64,000 nucleotides of DNA from Lysinibacillus_B sp031181585 (lineage in GTDB: Bacteria; Bacillota; Bacilli; Bacillales_A; Planococcaceae), in contig NZ_CP154840.1 in NCBI RefSeq assembly GCF_047301505.1, positions 4,216,001 through 4,280,000 on the forward strand. The letters are read 5' to 3'. This document shows, piece after piece, positions 7,745 through 17,860 of this stretch (positions are counted from its first letter, which is position 1; the number at the start of each line of letters is the position of its first letter). The notes beneath the pieces are model-generated. The model was given only the letters and a program-made list of their open reading frames with translations. It searched no databases and was not told the DNA's origin. Both the position numbers and the translations under genes were made by a program.

Positions 7745-9691
7745 ATGAAAAAAACGAGTTATTTTATTCTTTCTATAATGATTTTGCTGGTACTATCAGT
7801 CATTCACCTTATTCAAGGTCAGGCTGATTACACCGTTTCACAGCTTCTAACAGAGATCTGGGCTCCCGGCCGTATACAAGATGTGGTGTTGACGCTGCGG
7901 CTGCCGCGTCTCGTTATAGGGATTATTGGAGGCATGGCGCTTGCAGTTGCAGGTGCCATGCTTCAAACACTTACAAGAAATCCTCTTGCCTCGGCAAGTA
8001 CGCTCGGTATCAATGCCGGTGCATTTTTCTTTATTGTGCTATCTGCTGTATTCTTCCCATCTCTATTAAGCGAGTTTCGCCTTGGCATCGCCTTATGTGG
8101 AGCTGTTCTTTCCGCTCTGATGATTCTATTATTAGCTGGCAGACAAATGGAGCCTGTTCGCGTAGCGTTAACTGGCATGATTATCACCTTGTTCTTTTCT
8201 TCCTTAACCGGCACCCTTCAGCTTCTCTATGAGAATGAAACAGGAGGCTTATTTTTATGGGGGTCAGGTACACTTGTTCAGCTCGATTGGTCTGGTGTGC
8301 AATTTGCTTGGCCAGTCATTACAATATTTTTGGTCATTGCGCTGCTTTTAGCAAAACAGTTGGATTTATTCCAGCTAGGTGAGGACTTGGCCACATCTTT
8401 AGGTCAAAATGTGCCCCTCATGAAATTGGTCTCATGGATAGTGGCAATTGTATTAGCAAGTACTGTCGTTAGTGTTGTAGGGCCAATTGGTTTTATTGGA
8501 TTAATGGCTCCCCATTTAGTAAAGCTTTTAGGCGTGAAAAAGCATGGCCTTTTGTTCACCTTTTCCATGGTCTGGGGCGCTATTTTACTTGTAGGAGCCG
8601 ATGTTGCAGGACGTTTTATTAGTCCTCATTCTGAAATTCCGGTCGGCGCATTAACTGCTTTAGTCGGTGCTCCATGCTTATTGTATTTAGCATGGAAAAA
8701 GGCACAATTCATGTCAAATGGACAATCAAAGCTGGGTAACACTGCAGCTCCCATCAAACTTCCCCTTAGCTTATTAGCTGTAGGTGTTCTCTTCATTGCT
8801 TTGTCATTCATGGCTATTGCTTATAATGGAGATACATGGATATTGGACTGGTCTTCCTTTGTCATCACTGAATTCCGTATGCCTCGTGTATTAACAGCCG
8901 CTTTGGTCGGTGTGTTGCTTGCCATCAGCGGTCTATTATTACAGGGAATATTACGTAACCCGTTAGCAGATACAAGTGTAATTGGCTTAACTTCTCTTGG
9001 CGGAGCAGGAGGGATGATTTTTCTTGTAGTTCTTCCATCTGTAAGCCTTGCCCTTTTACCAATCGGGATCGCAATGGGGACAATTTTTGCCTTTGGTGTT
9101 ATCTACTTAATGGCAAGAAAAACCAAGTTCAACCCTGTTCTTGTGGCATTGATCGGTATCGGTCTATCTGCATTTGGCTCATCAATTATTCAAGTACTAA
9201 CCATTAAAGCTAAGCTTACCGTGACTAATGCACTCGTTTTTTTATCCGGGTCTACCTACGCAACAAATTGGTCAGATTTCAAGCTAGTACTTCTTGTAGT
9301 CATCCTGGTAGCCGCCCCTTCTATATTGCTTAGTCGTTATATAGATATGCTGCAATTTGGAGAAGATACGGCTCAAAGTATGGGTGTGAATTTATCAAAG
9401 ATTCGAATCATTACATTACTATTTGTAGTAATCTTAACTACATTTACGATTACAGTTGTTGGGGTCATCGGTTTTATTGGCCTTGTCGCACCGCATATTG
9501 CCCGACGCATCGTTGGCAATAAAACAAGAGCAGTATGGCTATTAGCAAGTATGATAGGTGCCTTTTTACTTGTCCTTGCTGACTTTATAGGCAGAACAAT
9601 CATCATGCCGAGTGAAGTACCAAGCGGGCTTGTCGTTTCTCTTATCGGCGCCCCTTATCTACTGTACTTAATGTATAAGATGAAGTATTAA
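7745..9691 (+). CDS. Fused FecCD-type siderophore permease (two permease domains in one chain)
   Basis: At 648 residues this is twice the usual FecCD permease length. Each half carries the family landmarks: RLPR and GxxLAxAGxxxQxxxRNPLA near residues 48-78 and again near 378-412, and GxIGFIGLxxPHxxR near 240-262 and 575-597. The protein therefore supplies both membrane subunits of the importer, like E. coli FhuB, with about 18-20 membrane segments. It starts 11 bases after the binding-protein stop, so the two are co-transcribed under the Fur box. The upstream Shine-Dalgarno is weak, which suggests translational coupling. A long-stem terminator follows. Confidence 0.9.
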   Translation: MKKTSYFILSIMILLVLSVIHLIQGQADYTVSQLLTEIWAPGRIQDVVLTLRLPRLVIGIIGGMALAVAGAMLQTLTRNPLASASTLGINAGAFFFIVLSAVFFPSLLSEFRLGIALCGAVLSALMILLLAGRQMEPVRVALTGMIITLFFSSLTGTLQLLYENETGGLFLWGSGTLVQLDWSGVQFAWPVITIFLVIALLLAKQLDLFQLGEDLATSLGQNVPLMKLVSWIVAIVLASTVVSVVGPIGFIGLMAPHLVKLLGVKKHGLLFTFSMVWGAILLVGADVAGRFISPHSEIPVGALTALVGAPCLLYLAWKKAQFMSNGQSKLGNTAAPIKLPLSLLAVGVLFIALSFMAIAYNGDTWILDWSSFVITEFRMPRVLTAALVGVLLAISGLLLQGILRNPLADTSVIGLTSLGGAGGMIFLVVLPSVSLALLPIGIAMGTIFAFGVIYLMARKTKFNPVLVALIGIGLSAFGSSIIQVLTIKAKLTVTNALVFLSGSTYATNWSDFKLVLLVVILVAAPSILLSRYIDMLQFGEDTAQSMGVNLSKIRIITLLFVVILTTFTITVVGVIGFIGLVAPHIARRIVGNKTRAVWLLASMIGAFLLVLADFIGRTIIMPSEVPSGLVVSLIGAPYLLYLMYKMKY

Positions 9692-10089
9692 AGTTTACGA
9701 GATACTTACTATAAACAATTTATTATACTGATAAATACTTGTTATCAGCTGTACTATAAGGAAGACATTTTCTCTAGAATCGGTTGTTATAACCTATTTC
9801 TATCAAAGAAAAGTCTTCCTTTTTCATGGGAACTTTTAATTGATTAAATATATTTATATCCTTCTCAAGAAACTTATTTCTTGCCAATATAAAAGTACTT
9901 TTCTGAATGAATTCCTTACTTTTGAAAAGTAAATCCACCTCAATACAGGATAATAGATATAGCTTTCAATCTTTTCATACTAGCAATAAAACATTATTAA
10001 CATTTCCATATTTTTCACTATATTCTTTTTGATATAAATAGAGTAATATCTTCCTGTACAAGATATTTCGATGAAGAGAGGTTACATGA
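9692..10089. other. Intergenic region before the second SLH gene
   Basis: Apart from the operon terminator and the 7-bp hairpin at 9728-9748, I see only AT-rich sequence with short inverted repeats (CAAGA/TCTTG near 9867-9883). It must contain the promoter of the SLH gene, but no clear -35/-10 pair stands out. Confidence 0.4.
9758..9824 (+). terminator. Rho-independent terminator of the siderophore transport operon
   Basis: AAGGAAGAC at 9758-9766 pairs with GTCTTCCTT at 9813-9821 and the pairing extends inward with small bulges. A T-run follows. A separate CTGATAA/TTATCAG hairpin precedes it at 9728-9748. Confidence 0.75.
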
Positions 10090-11205
10090 TTGAAGGCAGT
10101 TCGTATTTTATTGGCTTTACTTTTGACGTTTGGATTTTTGGCAGCAACACCTGCTTTAGCAGCAGAAAAAACAATGGATGATTATTTTATTGATGATGTA
10201 AGCTATAATCACGGAGCATATGAAGAGCTAGAACGTTTCTTATATGCTGATATTATAGATGGCTATAAAGAAACAGCGATTTATGAAGAAGATGGAGAAG
10301 AATATGAATATACATCTGTTCTTTTAAAACCAGAAAACAGTATCACGCGTGCCCAATTTACAAAAATTTTAGTTAACGCGATGAATTTAACATCTGGAGA
10401 GATCCAAAAATCATTCCCTGATGTAAAACCTTCCCATTGGTATTATGATTATGTACAGATTGCCAGCAGCAGAGGGGTTATTACTGGGAAAGTAGATGGC
10501 ACGTTTAAACCGAATGATAAAATCACGCGTGCTCAAATGGCTGTTATGATTTATCGTGCATTCAATCCTACTGTAGATTTTTCAGCACTAGGAAAAACGT
10601 TCAAGGATGTAACACAACGTAACTTTGCTTATGAAGCTGTTGTTAAAACTGCAGGGGTTGGCATCATTAAAGGGTATGGAGATACTTTCAAACCGAATGA
10701 TTTTGCGAAACGTTCTCAAGCTGTATTGATGATTGACCGTGCATTACATCAAGAGCCTGGTACTGCTGAAGATGAAGCGGCAGTCATTCAAACGGTGAAC
10801 CGTAACGTCACAGAAGAGTTCCTGTACTCTGAGCAGCAAAACACTGAAGCGCTAGAAGCCCTTTACCATGACACAACAATGGGTTACTATCTAGCTTACT
10901 CACTTGATAACCTTAGTCTATTAACTGATCCTGAGTATAGTGATGAATCCATTACGATGAAAAAAATAGGTGAGCATTCAAGCAGTATCGTTTCTTTAAA
11001 TAAACGTTTTGCAGAAGTGAAAGTAGACAATCTGAAGGTTCAAGTTGCCATGAGTGAACCAGATATGAATTTTGAAATGACAATTGATCTATCGGGAACT
11101 GCCTATCTAAAGAAAACAGAAGGCGGAACGTGGAAAATTTATAATATTGTCTATGATGAAGATGACTATGAAAATATGTTAGATACAGCTATGGCTGATT
11201 ATTAA
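10090..11205 (+). CDS. SLH-domain surface protein with an uncharacterised C-terminal domain
   Basis: A 371-residue secreted protein with a signal peptide (about 1-24, ending A-L-A-A-E). Three N-terminal SLH domains follow (about 30-100, 108-160, 168-218), the first expanded by an acidic insert, the second and third with TRAQM and KRSQA signatures. The C-terminal 130 residues resemble no family I can name; they end in a beta-rich stretch (GTAYLKKTEGGTWKIYNIVY) reminiscent of NTF2-like folds, which is only a guess. The TTG start has GAGAGG eight to nine bases upstream; the overlapping ATG is out of frame. It is flanked by terminators and so is probably monocistronic. Confidence 0.85.
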   Translation: MKAVRILLALLLTFGFLAATPALAAEKTMDDYFIDDVSYNHGAYEELERFLYADIIDGYKETAIYEEDGEEYEYTSVLLKPENSITRAQFTKILVNAMNLTSGEIQKSFPDVKPSHWYYDYVQIASSRGVITGKVDGTFKPNDKITRAQMAVMIYRAFNPTVDFSALGKTFKDVTQRNFAYEAVVKTAGVGIIKGYGDTFKPNDFAKRSQAVLMIDRALHQEPGTAEDEAAVIQTVNRNVTEEFLYSEQQNTEALEALYHDTTMGYYLAYSLDNLSLLTDPEYSDESITMKKIGEHSSSIVSLNKRFAEVKVDNLKVQVAMSEPDMNFEMTIDLSGTAYLKKTEGGTWKIYNIVYDEDDYENMLDTAMADY

Positions 11206-11210
11206 CTAAA

Positions 11211-11244
11211 AAATTCCGATCTCTCGAGAGATCGGAATTTTTTT
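11211..11244 (+). terminator. Perfect 15-bp-stem terminator
   Basis: A fully palindromic stem at 11211-11240 centred on CTCGAG, ending in eight T, directly after the SLH gene stop codon. Confidence 0.9.
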
Positions 11245-11305
11245 AGGTTTTATATATTTAAAAAAGCTGCAATATAAAGAGCCTTAGTGACCACTAGTAA
11301 GCTGT

Positions 11306-12874
11306 CTATACTGTTTGCACTCTTTCCTTGAATATTTGAACATTATTTCTTCCCGTGTTCTTTGCGGCATAAAGGGCATGATCGGCCTCTCTGATTGCCA
11401 TTTTCATTGCTTCTTTTTGCTTAGGCTGCGTAAATTCAATCTGCGAAATTCCAAAGCTGGATGTAACATAAATCGTTTTATCATCAAAATTTGTCATGTT
11501 TTTCGAAATTCTATCCCTAATTGTATTGGCTATGTCAAAGGCTTTCTTCATATCCTTCCCTGGTAAAAGAATGACAAATTCTTCCCCGCCATACCGCCCA
11601 ATTATATCTTGCGGGCCTAAACTGTTCTTAGCCAAATTGGCGATATTGGTCAGCACGATATCCCCTGCTTCATGTCCGTATGTGTCATTAATATGCTTAA
11701 AATGATCGATATCAAACATGATCAAGGAAGCATGCTCTTCTTGTTGCATGATGGCTGCCAATTTATTTACCGATTGCTCCATAAAGTGCGTTCTATTGTA
11801 AATTTGCGTTAATCCGTCATAACTTGCAAGCTGATAAAGCTTCTTCTGCATTTCTACTTTTTCCGTTATATTAACAAACGTAATAATAGTACCTACATTG
11901 CTGCTTTTCCTCTTTAAAACTGGCGAAAAACGAACTTGGTAATATATGTGAAGGGAGTTTTCCACACGTTCATAGTCACTCTCCTCCCCACGACGAATTA
12001 CCTCAGCAAGCTCTTTATCTTCCCCTAGGATATCTTCTATTTGCTTGCCTATGGAAAACGAGTTTAACATTGGCATCACCTGTAGAATCGCCTTATTGTA
12101 ATCAACGATGGCCCCATGCTGGTTTAAAACGACAATTCCTTCCAGCATACTTTCGAATACATTTTCCCTTGCTATAGGCACTACATTAAACATTTGAAGT
12201 GAAAATAGCGCTACCCCGTGAAGAATGAAGGATGCACTCATAGAAACCGGGCCCAGGTCAATTCCGTAAGGACTTAGATTGTTTAAATAAAAGTGATTGG
12301 CAACGATGGGTACAAGTAATCCTGCAACCATCGTTAGGATTTGCAGCTTAAACCGAAATAACGATTTATTTAACTGCAGCAGTAAGATCATCATACTCAT
12401 CGAAAAACATAAAAAAAGATAAAGAGAATGAACGTAAAAAAAGGGCCCATATTCTAAATCTACAACCGGAAAAGGGGTGTCCTTTCGAAGTTCAACAGTT
12501 AAATAATAGAGATGATGAAGCTCATTCGTATGGTGAGTAAATACGGTGATCATTGGAATACCAAACAAAACATATAGGAATGGCTTTCTCATTTTATGTC
12601 CTGCATACTCAAAGCACATCAATAAAATAAAAGCCGGCAGAAAAGGCATCACCAAATACTCGATTCCTAACCAAAATTTAATTTCTTTCAATGTATTACT
12701 TGTTAATTCAAAAACATAAGAAAAAGAAAAGACAGCCGACAGCAACGTAACAATCGTATACTGGCTGGCACCTGGCGCATTTGTTAGTTTTACATATGAA
12801 AAAAGGCATAAAATGAGGCTTAACACCCCTGCAACGACAATCATTAGAACATATACAAGCAACTCTTCAGCCAT
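11306..12874 (-). CDS. Membrane diguanylate cyclase (7TM histidine-kinase-type sensor, PAS, GGDEF)
   Basis: Predicted to make cyclic di-GMP from GTP. The 522-residue protein has an N-terminal block of seven to eight membrane segments (about 1-225) of the kind preceding kinases in Bacillales. A PAS-like sensor follows (about 230-345), then a GGDEF domain (about 355-515) with the active-site motif R-Y-G-G-E-E-F and a preceding DIDHFKHINDTYGH that binds GTP and Mg. I prefer the ATG at 12874, with GGAG six bases upstream, over a TTG nine codons earlier. No EAL domain is present. I saw no cyclic di-GMP riboswitch in this window. Confidence 0.88.
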   Translation of the reverse strand: MAEELLVYVLMIVVAGVLSLILCLFSYVKLTNAPGASQYTIVTLLSAVFSFSYVFELTSNTLKEIKFWLGIEYLVMPFLPAFILLMCFEYAGHKMRKPFLYVLFGIPMITVFTHHTNELHHLYYLTVELRKDTPFPVVDLEYGPFFYVHSLYLFLCFSMSMMILLLQLNKSLFRFKLQILTMVAGLLVPIVANHFYLNNLSPYGIDLGPVSMSASFILHGVALFSLQMFNVVPIARENVFESMLEGIVVLNQHGAIVDYNKAILQVMPMLNSFSIGKQIEDILGEDKELAEVIRRGEESDYERVENSLHIYYQVRFSPVLKRKSSNVGTIITFVNITEKVEMQKKLYQLASYDGLTQIYNRTHFMEQSVNKLAAIMQQEEHASLIMFDIDHFKHINDTYGHEAGDIVLTNIANLAKNSLGPQDIIGRYGGEEFVILLPGKDMKKAFDIANTIRDRISKNMTNFDDKTIYVTSSFGISQIEFTQPKQKEAMKMAIREADHALYAAKNTGRNNVQIFKERVQTV

Positions 12875-13016
12875 GAATTTCTCCAATATTAATAAAAGCA
12901 ATTTCCTACTATTATATAATTCTTTTTCAAATAATGACTAGTAAGCAATACTCAATATTCTCTCATAGGGAATGCCAAGGCTTATCGATTTAACCCTGTC
13001 CACTATTTACGACAAT

Positions 13017-13053
13017 AAAAAGCGGCATGAAATGAACACTCCACACCGCCGCT
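13017..13053 (-). terminator. Terminator of the ABC exporter unit
   Basis: AGCGGC (13021-13026) and GCCGCT (13048-13053) form the stem, and the minus strand continues into TTTTTA. It lies just past the permease stop codon. Confidence 0.6.
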
Positions 13054-13064
13054 AAGTTTATTAT

Positions 13065-14699
13065 CTATTTCTTTCTGCCCCGAAAGACAATTTTCCAAGC
13101 TGCAAAATTCAGGATGGCCAGCACCACCAAGTAAATGATCGAACCATACATGATTTTTGAAGCCATGAAATAATGAATACCAGCCATTATAGCAGCAATT
13201 ATCATAAAGATGAATACTTTCCAGCTCTGCGCATCCCCGATTTCATTATTCGGCTTGGTAAAGGGAACGTTACTTCCAAAGCCTATATAGCAAATGATTG
13301 TGTACAAGCAGCTGGCAAATAAAACAGCAGCTAAATCGGGTAGGATTCTTGTTCCATACATAAAGCAAAAGATAATGCTTAAAACGGTATAGAGAGGAAT
13401 ATATAACTTGAGTAAAAAGGCTTTTAAACTTCCTTTTTTTAAATCTGTATAATCTGTGAGCGGGAATACCTGATAGATCCAAGCCGCTTTATACTTCGCT
13501 GAATGACTAAGCATTAACACAGCGGTCGGAATAATCAGCATGCTGAAATAAATATTTATATACCCCATGCTCACGGAAAAATCTATATCATCTATTCTCA
13601 TACTATTAAAAATAAAAATAAAAGGCGCGATAAAGGCAAATCCTAAAGAAGGGTAGACCTTCAATTTAAAATCCCGCTCTTGCTTCATCATAAGAGAAGA
13701 GAAACGGTAGAAGGCTCTTTCCTCGCTTGTTCGGCAAATTAAGTTCAATAGCATTTCCTTCAGACGAGACCGTTTTTCCCGCTTTGACTTACTTGTGCTT
13801 AGCAGCTTTTGCAGGTTGCGTTCAAATGCTGGAATCAGCTTTATATAAAGCCATATAGAGATAATAGGCATGATAATGGCAAGCATGCTGAAGATGATTG
13901 TGGATAAGGCCCCGTCTCCATTTAGCAGCAGTTCATACGGAGCAGCAAACCACATGGGAATAAGAAATATACTCCACCAATGAAACTCCACTGCCATAGT
14001 GAAATCAACTAATTCAAAAGAGCGGATTAAGACTTGATAGCCGACCATTAAAAATAATGACAACCCTATCTGCACATAATTGATTGCATCTTTTAGCTTT
14101 TCTCCGTCAAAAAAACGCAGAATAGCGATATATAGCAGTGCTGTAAGAACAACGATGAAAATATTGATCAATATTAATTCAACAATTGTTATAAGGAAGA
14201 ATAAAATCCCCTGTCTAAACAGCCCGATAACAAGCGGAATAGCCGTTAACGCAATCGTTAAATAAGTTAAATAAATAAGAATATGCATGAACTTCGCAGC
14301 ATTCACTGTTCTTGGATCAATAGGTTTCGTTGAAAGAATGCTTTTATCTCTTACATCTAATAAGACAGTGGAAAAATCAGAAATCATCGTTGTCATAATC
14401 ATAAAAATAAGAACCGCATACGTAATACTCATTTGGAACAGATAGTTTTCACCAAATCCCATAAAAGGAATAAATATAAGACTAATCAACACGTAAAACC
14501 ATAAAGACTTAATATAGCCGTACTTTTGATCTTCATTTTTCTTTCCTGCTGACTGGTTATAAAAAGTAGGAACCCTGCGCTCATCCATTGTCAGCTTAAC
14601 CTGAAGAATTTTCCTCATGAGTCCATAATCGATGCCTATTTTACTATAAAGAAACCGAATCTTATCCAGCAGCTGTAGTATTTTAAAATCTTCCATCAT
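13065..14699 (-). CDS. ABC transporter permease (ABC-2-like), 544 residues
   Basis: A large membrane protein with a soluble N-terminal stretch of about 60 residues, then two blocks of membrane segments (about 65-290 and 345-540) separated by a basic, polar loop (about 295-340). Its start overlaps the ATPase gene by four bases (ATGA), so the two are translationally coupled and form one exporter. The substrate is not evident. The architecture matches Bacillales permeases paired with ABC-2 ATPases of unknown cargo. Two adjacent ATG codons (14699 and 14696) are possible starts. Confidence 0.8.
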   Translation of the reverse strand: MMEDFKILQLLDKIRFLYSKIGIDYGLMRKILQVKLTMDERRVPTFYNQSAGKKNEDQKYGYIKSLWFYVLISLIFIPFMGFGENYLFQMSITYAVLIFMIMTTMISDFSTVLLDVRDKSILSTKPIDPRTVNAAKFMHILIYLTYLTIALTAIPLVIGLFRQGILFFLITIVELILINIFIVVLTALLYIAILRFFDGEKLKDAINYVQIGLSLFLMVGYQVLIRSFELVDFTMAVEFHWWSIFLIPMWFAAPYELLLNGDGALSTIIFSMLAIIMPIISIWLYIKLIPAFERNLQKLLSTSKSKREKRSRLKEMLLNLICRTSEERAFYRFSSLMMKQERDFKLKVYPSLGFAFIAPFIFIFNSMRIDDIDFSVSMGYINIYFSMLIIPTAVLMLSHSAKYKAAWIYQVFPLTDYTDLKKGSLKAFLLKLYIPLYTVLSIIFCFMYGTRILPDLAAVLFASCLYTIICYIGFGSNVPFTKPNNEIGDAQSWKVFIFMIIAAIMAGIHYFMASKIMYGSIIYLVVLAILNFAAWKIVFRGRKK

Positions 14700-15481
14700 T
14701 CCACCTCTTGAACAACAGCGACAAACTGTTCACCGATTTCCTTGTAATTATGGAAGTCTGTCAATTGGTTGAAAATGGCCTCCAATGTTCCCCCTGTGCT
14801 GGCTGCCTGCAGCTGTTCAAACGTTCCGTCCGCTGCTACCTTCCCGTCGTGCAATAAAATAATACGGCTGCTGATTTTCTCCACAACATCCATCAGGTGA
14901 GAGGAATAAAAGATTGTCTTTCCCTGCGCAGCGAGCTGTGCCAATATCTCTTTAAAAATCATGACACTGTTTGCGTCTAAACCATTAATCGGTTCATCTA
15001 AAAATAAAATGTCCGGATTATGTAAAAGGCTGGAGATAATTAACAGCTTTTGGCGCATCCCTTTCGAATAGGAAGAAATCCGCGCATGATATGCTTCCCC
15101 TACACCAAACAGTTCCATTAAGGCTTGCGATTTATTTGCAGCTATATCCAGATCCAGACCGTAAAGCTGTCCGATAAAAGTTAAATATTCGTAGCCGGTA
15201 AGGTTATCATATACATCTGCTATTTCCGGTACATAGCCAATTCTTCGTTTATATTCAATGCTGTCCTGCTGAATATTTTCTCCGAATAGCCTCACCTCTC
15301 CGCCATAATCCCTTTCCATTCCTAAAATGATTTTGATCGTTGTACTTTTACCAGCACCATTCGGCCCGATATAGCCGATGATTTCTCCCCGTGTAACACT
15401 TAGGTTAACGCCTTTTAATATTTCCTTATTCCCATAGCTTTTCGTCAAATTCGCTATCATTAACACTTCCTGCTCATTCAT
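14696..15481 (-). CDS. ABC transporter ATP-binding protein (ABC-2 exporter type)
   Basis: A 261-residue ATPase with Walker A GPNGAGKS (39-46), a signature Y-S-K-G-M-R-Q-K and Walker B ILFLDEPINGLD, as in drug, bacteriocin or polysaccharide exporters of the CcmA/NatA type. The signature has SKG rather than SGG, common in this subfamily. I choose the ATG at 15481 because GGGGAG lies seven bases upstream; the TTG at 15496 would put that site inside the gene. It is the first gene of a two-gene exporter with the permease that overlaps its stop codon. Confidence 0.88.
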   Translation of the reverse strand: MNEQEVLMIANLTKSYGNKEILKGVNLSVTRGEIIGYIGPNGAGKSTTIKIILGMERDYGGEVRLFGENIQQDSIEYKRRIGYVPEIADVYDNLTGYEYLTFIGQLYGLDLDIAANKSQALMELFGVGEAYHARISSYSKGMRQKLLIISSLLHNPDILFLDEPINGLDANSVMIFKEILAQLAAQGKTIFYSSHLMDVVEKISSRIILLHDGKVAADGTFEQLQAASTGGTLEAIFNQLTDFHNYKEIGEQFVAVVQEVE

Positions 15482-15644
15482 GTTAGCTCCCCCCAAGTTC
15501 CTATCTATCTCTTATACGTACAGAAAATATAAACGTTCCAATTTTAACATAAATAACCAGTATCGTTTTTCTTATGAAAGAAATCTAGCAATCACTTTCT
15601 AAAAGTGCCTTTCTCTCTATTAATGCTTCTCTTATTTTCTAATA

Positions 15645-15672
15645 AAAATAGCCAGTTCATGACGAACTGGCT
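15645..15672 (-). terminator. Terminator of the TraB/GumN gene
   Basis: Perfect 9-bp stem AGCCAGTTC/GAACTGGCT with a 5-base loop, followed on the minus strand by ATTTTTATT. Confidence 0.8.
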
Positions 15673-15683
15673 CTAGGTTTTTC

Positions 15684-17039
15684 TTATTGATAAAACGGTT
15701 CTACTTCATACCCGTTTTGCTCTAAATGATAGCGAATATTTTTATCGACTGTGAAGTGGCCCGCACCAACGACTACAAAGTACGTCCCTTCTTCCTCTTC
15801 AAGCACATTCATGATTTTCTTTGCCATTTGTTCATCGCGTTCACCAAATAACATTTGATTGAACTCTGACAGATCTCCTGCCTGCGATACGTAGCTTTTT
15901 GTAAATGCTTCTGCATCTCCCTGCTTCCAGCTTGTAAACCATTCCTGCATAATGTCATGTTCATTTTCTTCAGAAGGCTGAAGAATGCTATCTAATACAT
16001 CAACTAAAGACTGCTCTTGTGCTTCTGGTGATAATGCTTCAAACATATCAACCTGTGCTTTTGTTCCCTCTAATTCAATTACGGGCTTTTCTTGCAGCAA
16101 AGCATTTACCAAGAAGTAATTATCAATGCCAAGCATCGCCATTTCTTCTGGTGCCATCTCAAAAGAACCTTCCATTCCCAATAACGATAACGTGCTCGAC
16201 AACATCCAAGGCTTTTGCAGCTCCAGCTGTTCCATCGGCAGCTCATACAGCTTTGCTACTTGTTCCAGCTTTGCATATGTTTCCGGCGCAACCGCATCTT
16301 TGACCGTTAAGCCATCTTTATACATTGCCTTTTCTGTATAGTATTCAAGCCCTTCCGTATCCAGAACATTTGCCTCCACTAACAGTGCATCCGACTCGTC
16401 GAACGCTGCCACAAGTTTTTCATTGAACGGATATAAATCAGGCGTCCCTACGTGAATGGAGCCGAGTAAATACACTTGTGTATCTTCATCTTCCACTACC
16501 CAGGCCAGTCCCTTTGCCCCTTGCTGTGCAAGCGCATATGTATCTTTAACGAATCGAACAGCCAGTAAAACAGCTTGTTGCGTCGTAGCCTTTTTCTCTA
16601 ACTGCAATCCGTTTGAAGATCCTTGTAATATGTTGCGCTCTTGCATATATTTGATGGCATCTGAACCAACCGGTAAATCATATTGTGCCGCAATATTATA
16701 AAGGCGCTTTACAATATCGCCGCGTGTGTTGTCGTTTTTCACACTCACGGGCTTATACTGTTTATTTTCCGCCAAGCCTAGTGAAGCAATTTTCTTTTCT
16801 GTTAATGCCAGTAGCTCGTTCACTTTCTCAACTGGGATTTCGTTTTTGAATCCATCATAATACCATTCCACTGGATAGATTCCATATTTTTCACCCTCGT
16901 TTAATGTTCCAATAGCCCATTCGCTAATTGACGGTGTTAATTGCGATGGCTCTTCTGCTCGGATTGCTGGAGCAATTGTTGTCAGCATGAGTGTTGTACC
17001 AAGCAGTACGGCACCTGTACGTTTCCATATGTTTTTCAT
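15684..17039 (-). CDS. Secreted TraB/GumN family protein
   Basis: A 451-residue exported protein. Residues 1-28 are a signal peptide. Residues 35-180 form a helical region distantly like a half SLH or copper-amine-oxidase-type N-domain, which I cannot name. From about 183 to the end is a TraB/GumN domain, with LLGSIHVG near the start, the acidic LLVEAN and the late VVVGAGHF. In relatives the paired G-x-H motifs are thought to form an erythromycin-esterase/Tiki-like metalloprotease site, so a peptidase role is possible but unproven. It is monocistronic, with its own terminator directly after the stop. Confidence 0.82.
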   Translation of the reverse strand: MKNIWKRTGAVLLGTTLMLTTIAPAIRAEEPSQLTPSISEWAIGTLNEGEKYGIYPVEWYYDGFKNEIPVEKVNELLALTEKKIASLGLAENKQYKPVSVKNDNTRGDIVKRLYNIAAQYDLPVGSDAIKYMQERNILQGSSNGLQLEKKATTQQAVLLAVRFVKDTYALAQQGAKGLAWVVEDEDTQVYLLGSIHVGTPDLYPFNEKLVAAFDESDALLVEANVLDTEGLEYYTEKAMYKDGLTVKDAVAPETYAKLEQVAKLYELPMEQLELQKPWMLSSTLSLLGMEGSFEMAPEEMAMLGIDNYFLVNALLQEKPVIELEGTKAQVDMFEALSPEAQEQSLVDVLDSILQPSEENEHDIMQEWFTSWKQGDAEAFTKSYVSQAGDLSEFNQMLFGERDEQMAKKIMNVLEEEEGTYFVVVGAGHFTVDKNIRYHLEQNGYEVEPFYQ

Positions 17040-17330
17040 TCTGCACTCTCCTTCTTGTATTTCGATTTGAAGCTTATTATTTTACCGATTACGCTTTTTC
17101 TTCTCACACCTCTTTGTTTGGAAAACAAGGAGGATACAGTTCTCATTCATCATTAAAAGGTAAAATATAACTCAAAAAGTATAACATATCCAATTGGTAA
17201 TATGTATCGTATTGCAAAAAATTACCGTTTATTGTAACCCGATCTATAAAATATCCAGGCTATTCTTTCACAAAGAAGGCGAAATAGATTATACTGGACT
17301 AACTACTATCTTAAAAAGGAGGAATTTTCC

Positions 17331-17525
17331 ATGACTGAGAAGCATCAGCCGGAAGCACCGAAGAAAAAAATGAGCCTGCAGGACGCTGTGAAACAGCAGC
17401 TTGAAAACAAAAAGAATAAGTCTTCTGCGGGCAACGGTAAAATGAAGGCAGACCTTTCACCTCAAAAAATGAAAAGCCAGCAAACGAAAAAAACAAGCAA
17501 TACGCGCAGAAAAATGGGTGTGTAA
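17331..17525 (+). CDS. Small basic hypothetical protein before ywbE
   Basis: A 64-residue, highly charged, Lys/Gln/Ser-rich protein with no hydrophobic segment and probably disordered. A strong AAAAAGGAGG lies nine bases before the ATG. Its stop codon overlaps the start codon of the YwbE gene (TAATG), so the two are translationally coupled. The function is unknown. Confidence 0.75.
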   Translation: MTEKHQPEAPKKKMSLQDAVKQQLENKKNKSSAGNGKMKADLSPQKMKSQQTKKTSNTRRKMGV

Positions 17526-17722
17526 TGGACGGACAAAATCGAAAGAACATAGTACCAGGTACAACTGTGGATATTGTTTTAAAAAAAGACCAAAGAACAG
17601 GCAAGCTGACAAGAGGCGTTGTGAAAGATATCCTTACGAAGTCGGGTACTCATCCTCACGGCATTAAAGTAAGGCTGACAGATGGACAGATTGGACGAGT
17701 AAAGGAAATTCACGCTGAATAG
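17525..17722 (+). CDS. ywbE: YwbE family protein
   Basis: A 65-residue protein matching the YwbE family: R-x-N-I-x-P-G-x-x-V-D-I-V-L-K-K-D-Q, then R-G-V-V-K-D-I-L-T and a Gly-rich H-P-H-G-I-K-V. It is predicted to be a small SH3-like beta barrel with unknown function. The start overlaps the previous stop codon and a terminator follows at once, so these two small genes form a complete operon. Confidence 0.88.
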   Translation: MDGQNRKNIVPGTTVDIVLKKDQRTGKLTRGVVKDILTKSGTHPHGIKVRLTDGQIGRVKEIHAE

Positions 17723-17730
17723 AGGTCAAA

Positions 17731-17762
17731 AAAGAAGTACCAGCAGCGGTGCTTCTTTTACT
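17731..17762 (+). terminator. Terminator of the ywbE operon
   Basis: AAAGAAGTACC at 17731-17741 pairs with GGTGCTTCTTT at 17748-17759 with one mismatch, then TTA-rich sequence. Confidence 0.75.
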
Positions 17763-17860
17763 TTTGCTGATTACTTGGAAGGAATCGATATATTCAATTG
17801 AAATCCGTAAAAAAATCCGTACGGTGAAGATAGTATATTTTTAAGAAGGGGCAGTTACAT